Origin: Clostridiaceae bacterium
GTDB lineage: Bacteria; Bacillota; Clostridia; Oscillospirales; Acutalibacteraceae
NCBI GenBank assembly: GCA_016303035.1
Contig: JAEDML010000084.1
Span: 1 to 5,186, forward strand
Reading direction: 5' to 3'
Length of the DNA: 5,186 bases
The notes below the pieces were generated by a model. The model searched no databases. It was not told the origin of the DNA and worked only from the letters and a program-made list of their open reading frames with translations. Position numbers and translations under genes: made by a program. Position 1 is the first letter of the stretch. Each line of letters begins with the position of its first letter. Positions 1-5,186 of this stretch are shown piece after piece.

Positions 1-798
1 GTTAACGCCTACAATCCGCCAGCGCTTATCCGCTGTAGTATTAAGTGTATAAATAAGATTTTTTTCAAAATGTACGCCGTCCGATAAGGAGGAAATGTAT
101 TCGGAATTTTCGGATTTAATACCCGAAAACAGCAGCTGTTGCTGAGGATGGTAGACAATGTTGCCGCCGCCGTCAATAACAAAGCAATAGCCGTGTCTGC
201 CTATGCCGACATTATCAATATACTTTGCAATTTCGGAAAAGCTGAAGTCAATGGCGATATATTTTCCGCCGCCGAAGACTTCTCTCTCGGTCTTAACCGC
301 AAGGGTTACGACCCACGGGTATTCACCCTCAAGCATGGTCTGCACATGCGGCTTTGAAAGTGCAAAATCCTCCGCATTTTCAAACAGCTCGCTGTCAAAG
401 GAAAGATTTTTATATATCTGCTTTTTCAAGGGGTTTTCGCCGCTGCAGCTCACAATTTCACCGTCAGCGCCGTATACGGTAACGGCATATATATCATTCT
501 GAATTTGTGTAAACGCGGCTATTCTGTTGCTGAATTCCTCGGCGTTTGGGCTGTCGTTAACCATTTCATTTATTTCGGAAATTCTGCTTTTCATAGAACT
601 TATATAGTTATTGACAGCGCCTGTAGTTTGCTCAACAGACTGTTCGGAATTAACCTGTGCGTCCCGAATCAGCGCGCGGCTGTAAACCGTTGCAAAAATT
701 GCAATGCAAACGGTCACCGCTGCGGCAGCTGCTGCCGTAACCGAAATAATTGTAATTGCAGAAAGGTTTATTGAAAATCGGCGGCGTGGGGTTTTCAT
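1..798 (-). CDS. Membrane sensor histidine kinase with Cache-like domain (YesM type; 3' end missing)
   Basis: This is the N-terminal 266 residues of a sensor whose reading frame is open from the ATG at 798 to the left edge. A basic start (KTPRRR) precedes one hydrophobic, alanine-rich helix (about 11-38). Then comes a long extracellular region (about 41-266) with a helical stretch and Cache/PAS-like strands. The clearest Cache signs are YIAIDFSFSEIAKYI (180-194), GRHGYCFVIDGGGNIVYHP (200-218) and the late strand KRWRIVGV (258-265), which normally leads toward the second membrane helix. The second helix, HAMP, His_kinase and ATPase domains would lie beyond position 1, so kinase identity is inferred from the Cache architecture and coupling to a YesN-type regulator. 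It starts 2 nt after the regulator's stop. The ligand is unknown; a sugar or a sugar-loaded binding protein is suggested by the neighbouring transporter. A chemoreceptor could share this N-terminus but is unlikely in this context. Confidence 0.86.
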   Translation of the reverse strand, partial: MKTPRRRFSINLSAITIISVTAAAAAAVTVCIAIFATVYSRALIRDAQVNSEQSVEQTTGAVNNYISSMKSRISEINEMVNDSPNAEEFSNRIAAFTQIQNDIYAVTVYGADGEIVSCSGENPLKKQIYKNLSFDSELFENAEDFALSKPHVQTMLEGEYPWVVTLAVKTEREVFGGGKYIAIDFSFSEIAKYIDNVGIGRHGYCFVIDGGGNIVYHPQQQLLFSGIKSENSEYISSLSDGVHFEKNLIYTLNTTADKRWRIVGVN

Positions 799-800
799 AC

Positions 801-2390
801 TTATTCGCTCCTATTAGAGTTTCTGACCTTATTAGGCGTTTCGCCGTAAAACTTTTTAAAGCAGTAGCTGAAATAATGCTGGTCACTGTAACCGCATTTT
901 TCGGCAATATCAAGCACCTTCATACCGGAGCACACAAGCATATCGTAAGCCGCTTTCATGCGGCGTTCGGTAAGAAGGGTTATAAAATTTTTCTTTTTGG
1001 TTTTCTTTATAAGCGAGCTTAGATAGTTAGGACTTATAGCAAGCTCGTTGCTGACGGCGGAAAGCGAAAGATTTTCGTCCGAATACCTTTCGGAAATAAT
1101 CTGCACAACCCTGTCGCATATAATTTCGCTGTCCCGTCTTTGAGACTGCGATATAAGCGTTTTTGCATTTTCGCAAAATGAAAGCAGCTCATTACGCATT
1201 ATCTTTTCGGTGCTGTACGATGTAATTTTAGAGAATATCGGATTGGATGACAGAAGCTCGCTAAGCCCCTCATTTCCGCTTACTGCGCCTACCACACGGT
1301 AGACGGTGGCTATCATCTGAATAACCAGAAGGCTCGTATCCTCCGGTGTGTTTTCTTCATAAAGTCCGTCCACAAAGGCGGAAATATCCTCACTGTTGCC
1401 TACCTTCAGTAATTGCTCCAGAGTTGACGCTTCCTTTTCGACATGGTCAATTTCAAGGCTCCCGTCATGCTCCTGGTCATCTATAAAGCGTATTTCTCCG
1501 GCACCGTCGGAAGTATATCGCCGCGCCGTAACTGCCTGCATATATGCGTCCGAGCAAAGCGAAAGCGCGTCAAATTCGCGGCTTACGCCGATCGTGCATA
1601 CCTGATTTAAAAGTCTTTTCGCCGTCTGTACCGTTTCTTTCAGCGGCAATTCAAGTATATTGCTCATTTCCTCCTCACCATCGGTTACCGCAAGAGTCAC
1701 CGCTCTGCCGTAGGCTATAAAGGTTTCGGAATGCATATACTTTGAAATGATTTTATTTATAAACTCCGCATGCTCGGTCCCCGTGCAGGAATTGCCGTTC
1801 TCATCCTTGAATTTTGATACCAAAACGCATAATCGCGGCTTTCCGCTGTCGGTTATTATACCGAGTTCCTCTGCTTTTTTTAAAAGTTCCGAATCGTCGG
1901 GCTGATGCTCGTTGCCGCCGAGCATCAGCGGAAACAAAAACTCATTAACCGCAAGGGTATGCAATCGGCTTTCAGTATCGGGATCCGGCAAATTAAGCAT
2001 ACTGCCGAGCTTTTCATCCATACGTCGGTGTATTTCAAACAGAGTCTTAGACATTTCCGATGATGAAATGGGTTTTAGCAGATACATTATAATATTGTAA
2101 TTTATTGCAGTCTGGGCATATTCAAAGCTGTCGTATCCGCTTAAAATTACAATTTGGGTTGCAGGGCGAATCTCACGCACCTTAGCCGCAAGCTCAAGCC
2201 CCGATATCATGGGCATTCTTATATCGGTAAGTATAAGATCCGGCTCTAAGGTTTCTATAATATCAATCGCGTCGGCACCGTTTTCGGCCTCGCCCGTCAC
2301 TTCAAAGCCCGCGGCCTCCCAATCAACCATCTCTATCAGCGCGCGGCGCTGCTCGTATTCATCGTCAACAACCAGAACGGAATATTTCAT
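801..2390 (-). CDS. Response regulator, receiver plus AraC-type DNA-binding domain (YesN type)
   Basis: This is a cytoplasmic transcription factor phosphorylated by a partner histidine kinase. Residues 1-120 form a CheY-like receiver. It has the acidic pair D9/D10, phosphoacceptor D56 in LTDIRMP, the conserved Ser84 in ILSGYDSF and Lys106 in LLKP. Residues about 130-410 are the long, poorly conserved linker typical of YesN proteins, with no domain I can name. The C-terminus (about 421-529) is an AraC/XylS-type double helix-turn-helix. The first helix pair is near 441-463 (LSAVSNELAISPNYLSSLIKK). The second, near 491-523, ends in the family signature region CGYSDQHYFSYCFKKFYGETP. At 529 residues it is a usual length and appears intact. 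It has its own promoter and leads the operon with the sensor gene. By position, the adjacent sugar transporter operon is its most likely target, possibly along with its own promoter. This is inference: no operator can be proven here. Confidence 0.94.
   Translation of the reverse strand: MKYSVLVVDDEYEQRRALIEMVDWEAAGFEVTGEAENGADAIDIIETLEPDLILTDIRMPMISGLELAAKVREIRPATQIVILSGYDSFEYAQTAINYNIIMYLLKPISSSEMSKTLFEIHRRMDEKLGSMLNLPDPDTESRLHTLAVNEFLFPLMLGGNEHQPDDSELLKKAEELGIITDSGKPRLCVLVSKFKDENGNSCTGTEHAEFINKIISKYMHSETFIAYGRAVTLAVTDGEEEMSNILELPLKETVQTAKRLLNQVCTIGVSREFDALSLCSDAYMQAVTARRYTSDGAGEIRFIDDQEHDGSLEIDHVEKEASTLEQLLKVGNSEDISAFVDGLYEENTPEDTSLLVIQMIATVYRVVGAVSGNEGLSELLSSNPIFSKITSYSTEKIMRNELLSFCENAKTLISQSQRRDSEIICDRVVQIISERYSDENLSLSAVSNELAISPNYLSSLIKKTKKKNFITLLTERRMKAAYDMLVCSGMKVLDIAEKCGYSDQHYFSYCFKKFYGETPNKVRNSNRSE
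808..812 (-). promoter_or_regulatory. Ribosome binding site of the sensor kinase, inside the regulator gene
   Basis: AGGAG on the minus strand lies within the last codons of the response regulator and 9 nt before the sensor ATG at 798. With only 2 nt between the regulator's stop and the sensor's start, translation of the two is probably coupled. Confidence 0.75.
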
Positions 2391-2399
2391 TCAAAAACA

Positions 2400-2404
2400 C
2401 TCCC
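2400..2404 (-). promoter_or_regulatory. Ribosome binding site of the response regulator
   Basis: GGGAG on the minus strand lies 9 nt before the ATG at 2390. It fixes that codon as the start, and the protein beginning there has the receiver domain's first beta strand and acidic pair at the expected positions. Confidence 0.75.
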
Positions 2405-2406
2405 GC

Positions 2407-2422
2407 ATTTATAATCATAAAT
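2407..2422. repeat. Short AT-rich inverted repeat at the predicted transcription start
   Basis: ATTTAT (2407-2412) and its exact reverse complement ATAAAT (2417-2422) are separated by 4 nt and overlap the predicted start of transcription. The heptamer CATAAAT at 2416-2422 also recurs in the same orientation at 2432-2438, 16 nt away, inside the promoter spacer. These could be regulator contacts, but in such AT-rich DNA both may be chance. Confidence 0.25.
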
Positions 2423-2424
2423 TA

Positions 2425-2453
2425 AGTATAACATAAATAAGCGGAAATAGCAA
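2425..2453 (-). promoter_or_regulatory. Sigma-A-type promoter of the two-component operon
   Basis: Read on the minus strand, there is a -35 box TTGCTA (2453-2448, four of six consensus bases), a 17-nt spacer, and a -10 box TATACT (2430-2425, five of six). TGT directly precedes the -10 and forms an extended -10 (TGnTATACT). Transcription would start near 2418, leaving a leader of roughly 28 nt before the response regulator ATG. The -35 lies immediately behind the terminator hairpin and shares bases with its U-rich tail. Confidence 0.7.
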
Positions 2454-2455
2454 AC

Positions 2456-2489
2456 AGCCGCGCAAAACGGAATCCCTTTTTGCGCGGCT
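2456..2489 (-). terminator. Probable terminator/attenuator after the transporter operon
   Basis: A perfect 12-bp inverted repeat pairs 2456-2467 with 2478-2489 around a 10-nt loop. In the minus-strand transcript the GC-rich base (AGCCGCGC) closes below an A/U-rich top. The hairpin begins 5 nt after the TAG stop of the InlB-repeat gene. The following tail, GTTTGCTATTT, is only moderately U-rich, so termination may be incomplete and some readthrough into the regulator genes is plausible. On the opposite strand no gene reads into it. Confidence 0.65.
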
Positions 2490-2494
2490 CAAAT

Positions 2495-2878
2495 CTACTC
2501 TTTTTTCTCCCAACCGGCGTACAGCGTCATACTGTCGGTAACGGTATCCTTATCCATATCCCAAAGCTGTGTACAGTCACGGTCGGTATACCATCCCGTA
2601 AACCTAAAGCCTTCCTTTACAGGCTCCTCCGAAACGGTTATAAGCTCGGAATGCATTACCTTTACGCTTTGTATTTGCGAACCGCCGTCGGTATCAAACT
2701 TAACGGTGAATCCGTTATGAGTTACAACAAATGCAGTTACCGCAATTAAAGCGACAATAAGAACCGCTACGAGTATATTCGCCGTTTTGAGCGACATTTT
2801 AACCCCTGCGTACAGACCGCCCTTGCGGTGTACGGCTGCCGCTCTTTCGGTATTTTCATTTGTATTGATATTCTCCAT
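2495..2878 (-). CDS. Small membrane-anchored InlB B-repeat protein
   Basis: This 127-residue protein has three parts. The first is a short polar, presumably cytoplasmic N-terminus (1-32). The second is one hydrophobic helix (about 33-53, NILVAVLIVALIAVTAFVV). The third is a single C-terminal module (about 57-127) of the InlB B-repeat / Listeria-Bacteroides repeat family. The module's hallmarks are VKFDTDGG (59-66), EEPVKEGFRFTGWYTDRDC (84-102) and the closing TLYAGW (118-123). Such modules are small beta-grasp-like folds normally found in tandem in large surface proteins. Here there is one copy, with no cell-wall sorting signal and no signal-peptidase site that I can see, so a signal-anchored protein with the module outside the cell is likely. 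It starts 20 nt after mglC and ends 5 nt before a terminator hairpin, making it the last gene of the transporter operon. Its function is unknown; a role tied to the transporter is inferred from position only. An internal start at Met28 is possible. Confidence 0.85.
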   Translation of the reverse strand: MENINTNENTERAAAVHRKGGLYAGVKMSLKTANILVAVLIVALIAVTAFVVTHNGFTVKFDTDGGSQIQSVKVMHSELITVSEEPVKEGFRFTGWYTDRDCTQLWDMDKDTVTDSMTLYAGWEKKE

Positions 2879-2882
2879 GATT

Positions 2883-2887
2883 TCACC
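2883..2887 (-). promoter_or_regulatory. Weak ribosome binding site for the InlB-repeat protein
   Basis: On the minus strand, GGTGA lies only 4 nt before the ATG at 2878. This is a poor match and closer than ideal. Met28 (ATG at 2797) is preceded by AGGGGT (2807-2802) with 4 nt between them. Initiation could occur at either site, giving 127 or 100 residues. Both products keep the membrane helix and the repeat module. Confidence 0.4.
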
Positions 2888-2898
2888 GACTTTTGATA

Positions 2899-3984
2899 TT
2901 ATTTGCGTGCAAGATATTTACGCATATCGATAGAGCATGCTACAAGAATTATAAGTCCCTTAATTACATAAAGCATATTCGGGTCAACCGAAAGGAAGTT
3001 AAGTCCTACGAATATTATCTGTAAAAGGAATACGCCTATTACAATTCCGCTGATTTTTCCGGTACCGCCTACGAATGAAACGCCGCCGATAACGCAGGCC
3101 GCAATAGCGTCAGATTCATAGTTGAGACCGGTGTTTGCAGAGCAGGAGGCGATTCTTGCGCCCTCGATAAATCCTGTTATACCGTACATTGCGCCTGCAA
3201 GCACAAATACCAGTACGATGGTCCAGAAGACATTTACTCCCGAAACATTCGCCGCTTCCTCATTGGAGCCTACGGCAAACATATTTTTACCGAATTTTGT
3301 CTTATTCCAGATAACCCACATTATTGCGGTGAGTATTACTGCGTAAAGCACATACTTCGGAACGGCTACTCCCCCGATTGTAAAGAGTGTGCCGCGGACG
3401 AAATTAAGGTAGGATTCGTCAAGTCCCGAAAGGGTCTGACCGTTGTTTCCGCCGATCATTAAATACATGAGCACCAGACCGAAAACAATAAGCTGAGTAG
3501 AAAGGGTAACGATGAACGGGTGTAATTTAAACTTTGCAACAAAGAATCCGTTTACAAAGCCTATAACCGCGCCTACTGCGATAACCGCCAAAAGCACAAG
3601 CCAAAGCGGCACGACAGCGAGATTGGGAAAAATCTTGTTGGCATAGCCCGTCATCTGAAGGAGAGACGCCGCAATACAGGCAGTCAATCCCACGCAGCGG
3701 CCGGCAGATATATCGGTACCCGTAAGCACTATCGCTCCGCCTATACCCAAGGCTATCGGCAATTTCGCCGCGGTAAGAGAAATGATATTTACGATTGACG
3801 ACATTGAAAGGAACGCCGGAACCCTTATTGCAATATAGATTACGGCAATTACAATGATTATGTACATTGCATTGTTAAATAACAAATCGGTTATTGTTCT
3901 GCGCTTGTCCGCACCGGATTTTGCTTTGAATTCCTCCATACGGGCGGCAAGACGGCTTTTTCTTTTTAAAGTAGCAGCAGACAT
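2899..3984 (-). CDS. mglC: Galactose/methyl galactoside ABC transporter permease MglC
   Basis: This is the membrane-spanning subunit of the sugar importer (BPD_transp_2 family, RbsC/MglC type), which would form a channel energised by MglA. The 361-residue protein has a charged, cytoplasmic N-terminal extension of about 35 residues, then multiple hydrophobic segments beginning near residue 38. E. coli MglC is about 336 residues, and the extension explains most of the difference. Motifs that I recognise from MglC are GTDISAGR (89-96), NKTKFGKN (227-234), EAANVSGVNV (243-252) and DAIAACVIGGVSFVGGTG (292-309). The GTDLSAGR-type motif separates MglC from RbsC, which usually has GGIDLSVGS. The ATG at 3984 is chosen because GGGGGA (3996-3991) sits 6 nt upstream. 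The gene begins 14 nt after the mglA stop, so the two are surely cotranscribed. No frameshift or missing segment is seen. Confidence 0.95.
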   Translation of the reverse strand: MSAATLKRKSRLAARMEEFKAKSGADKRRTITDLLFNNAMYIIIVIAVIYIAIRVPAFLSMSSIVNIISLTAAKLPIALGIGGAIVLTGTDISAGRCVGLTACIAASLLQMTGYANKIFPNLAVVPLWLVLLAVIAVGAVIGFVNGFFVAKFKLHPFIVTLSTQLIVFGLVLMYLMIGGNNGQTLSGLDESYLNFVRGTLFTIGGVAVPKYVLYAVILTAIMWVIWNKTKFGKNMFAVGSNEEAANVSGVNVFWTIVLVFVLAGAMYGITGFIEGARIASCSANTGLNYESDAIAACVIGGVSFVGGTGKISGIVIGVFLLQIIFVGLNFLSVDPNMLYVIKGLIILVACSIDMRKYLARK

Positions 3985-3998
3985 TTGTTTTCCCCCAT

Positions 3999-5186
3999 TT
4001 ATGCAAATTTAGCGGCAAGCGCCATAATTTCTTCCTGTGTTGTTTGAGCCGCGTTTACCTCGCCGGCTAATTTCCCGCCGGACATTACAAGTATTCGGTC
4101 GCATACGCCGAGCAGCTCGGGCATTTCGGACGAAACCATAATAACGGTTTTGCCCTTTTCGGCAAGCTCAATTATAAGCTGGTAGATTTCATATTTTGCG
4201 CCTACGTCTATTCCTCTTGTCGGCTCGTCAAGCAACAAAACGGTAGGGTCGGTCAAAAGCCAACGGCCGAGTATTACCTTTTGCTGATTTCCGCCCGAAA
4301 GCGAACGGATTTTAGTCTCCTGATTAGGCGTTTTTATACGCATTGAATCAATACACCAATCGGTGTTTTTCTTCATCCTCGCCTTGCTCAAGAACGGACC
4401 GCGCTGACATTTTTTGAGACTTGATATAGTAGCGTTTTCACGGATATTGAGTATTCCGAAAATACCCGTGGCGCGCCGTTCCTCGGTAAGCAGCGCAAAG
4501 CCGTTTTTAATTGATTCTCTGGAATTTCTGTTTTTAATCGGCTTTCCATCAAGGGTAAGCGTACCGCTGCGCCTTGTGGCGGTTCCGAAGATATTTTCAA
4601 GCAGCTCGGTTCTTCCCGAACCGTCAAGTCCGGCTACGCCGATTATCTCGCCGCGTCTTGCGGCAAAGGAAACGTCGCGCAGCTTTGAATACTCGGCGGA
4701 TAAATCTTTAACCTCCAAAAGCACATCGCCGATTTTATTGGTTTTGGGAGGATAAAGGTTTGTAAGCTCTCTGCCCACCATCAGCTTTATAATTTCATCG
4801 GTGGTAAGCTCCTTTGCGTCCCTTGTGGCTATATACTTGCCGTCGCGCATTATTGTAACCTCGTCAGATATACGGAGGATTTCTTTCATTTTATGTGAAA
4901 TATATATTATGCCGCAGCCCTGATCACGCAGCATATTTATGATTTTGAAAAGGTGCTCAACCTCTTCTTCGGTAAGCGAAGAAGTCGGCTCGTCAAATAC
5001 GATAATTTTTGAATTATATGAAACGGCTTTCGCAATTTCAACCATCTGCCGCTGGGATACCGGCATACGGCTCATCACCGTCTTGGGGTCTACATTGATT
5101 TCGAGCTTCTCAAAAATCTCCTTGGTTGCATTGTACATTTTCTTTTCGCTGGTAATGGGCACTCCCTTTGCAACCGTCGGGAAACG
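3999..5186 (-). CDS. mglA: Galactose/methyl galactoside ABC transporter, ATP-binding protein MglA (5' end missing)
   Basis: This is the ATPase subunit of a sugar importer of the Mgl/Rbs class. It has two fused nucleotide-binding domains on the cytoplasmic face that hydrolyse ATP to drive uptake through MglC. The frame stays open to the right edge, where the first visible residues RFPT match the GRYPT region of E. coli MglA from memory. The gene is therefore partial, with about 395 of roughly 500 residues visible. The GTG at 5162 is internal, not the start. Counting from the first visible codon, domain 1 shows a degenerate signature VSQRQ (43-47), Walker B IIVFDEP (61-67) and switch histidine in YISHKM (98). 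Domain 2 shows a degenerate Walker A GLDGSGRT (186-193, Arg for Lys), signature LSGGNQQ (296-302) and Walker B VLLLDEP (316-322). Its switch position has Ser in VSSEMPELL. These substitutions are normal for the family. Walker A of domain 1 lies outside the window. Galactose specificity is inferred from similarity; ribose or another sugar remains possible. Confidence 0.93.
   Translation of the reverse strand, partial: RFPTVAKGVPITSEKKMYNATKEIFEKLEINVDPKTVMSRMPVSQRQMVEIAKAVSYNSKIIVFDEPTSSLTEEEVEHLFKIINMLRDQGCGIIYISHKMKEILRISDEVTIMRDGKYIATRDAKELTTDEIIKLMVGRELTNLYPPKTNKIGDVLLEVKDLSAEYSKLRDVSFAARRGEIIGVAGLDGSGRTELLENIFGTATRRSGTLTLDGKPIKNRNSRESIKNGFALLTEERRATGIFGILNIRENATISSLKKCQRGPFLSKARMKKNTDWCIDSMRIKTPNQETKIRSLSGGNQQKVILGRWLLTDPTVLLLDEPTRGIDVGAKYEIYQLIIELAEKGKTVIMVSSEMPELLGVCDRILVMSGGKLAGEVNAAQTTQEEIMALAAKFA

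Noticed and set aside
715..740. Near-palindromic GC-rich stretch with GGCAGC/GCTGCC
   Set aside because: It lies in the sensor's membrane helix, where six consecutive alanine codons create the symmetry. It is a coding by-product, not a terminator or operator.
139..774. Plus-strand open frames opposite the sensor gene
   Set aside because: They overlap one another and lie antisense to a continuous minus-strand frame with recognisable Cache-domain motifs. No convincing ribosome binding site or domain is seen.
4280..4300. Apparently defective ATPase motifs in MglA (Arg in the second Walker A, Ser at the second switch position) as a sign of decay
   Set aside because: The same kinds of departures are normal in sugar importers of the Mgl/Rbs class, and the frame is otherwise intact.
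4388..4755. Open frames on both strands within mglA (minus 4388-4627 and plus 4414-4755)
   Set aside because: Both lie inside the well-conserved second ATPase domain of MglA and have no recognisable protein features. They are shadows of that gene.
5160..5162. GTG at 5162 as a true start of the ATPase gene
   Set aside because: The frame continues upstream to the window edge, and the eight extra residues (RFPTVAKG) fit the MglA family. A start here would omit the first Walker A needed by the family.
1..5186. CRISPR arrays, tRNA/rRNA genes, insertion sequences, attachment sites or riboswitches
   Set aside because: No regularly spaced repeats, cloverleaf, transposase-like frame or long structured leader was seen. 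Coding sequence fills all but 2391-2494 and a few short gaps.

Overview
The window reads as a compact sugar-uptake locus from a Gram-positive anaerobe of the Clostridia. An Oscillospiraceae/Ruminococcaceae-type gut commensal is my best guess. That guess rests on moderate GC, strong Shine-Dalgarno sites, a YesM/YesN-type two-component pair, and an MglA/MglC transporter closely resembling the enterobacterial galactose system as I remember it. No species can be named from this sequence. All genes lie on the minus strand, so transcription runs from the right edge (5186) to the left edge (1), and almost every base is coding.

Right half (5186-2495): the transporter operon. The ATP-binding subunit (mglA) enters from outside the window and lacks roughly its first 110 residues. 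The permease mglC follows after 14 nt. A 127-residue protein follows 20 nt later, with one transmembrane helix and one InlB B-repeat (Listeria-Bacteroides repeat) module. The substrate-binding subunit mglB is not in the window and is probably upstream, beyond 5186. A 12-bp perfect hairpin sits 5 nt after the small gene's stop codon and probably ends or attenuates this transcript.

Junction (2494-2391): the only intergenic stretch of note, 104 nt. It holds the hairpin, a good sigma-A-type promoter with an extended -10, and a strong ribosome binding site for the next gene. The -35 box lies directly in the tail of the terminator.

Left half (2390-1): a two-component system. A 529-residue response regulator (receiver plus AraC-type DNA-binding domain) is followed after 2 nt by a membrane sensor with an N-terminal helix and an extracellular Cache-like domain. 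The sensor runs off the left edge before its second membrane helix and kinase domains.

Working model (inference): the sensor detects an extracellular sugar, or a sugar-loaded binding protein. The regulator then activates the adjacent Mgl transporter, and the small InlB-repeat protein is an uncharacterised surface-exposed accessory of that transporter. The small protein and the packed terminator/promoter junction are the least ordinary parts of an otherwise conventional region.
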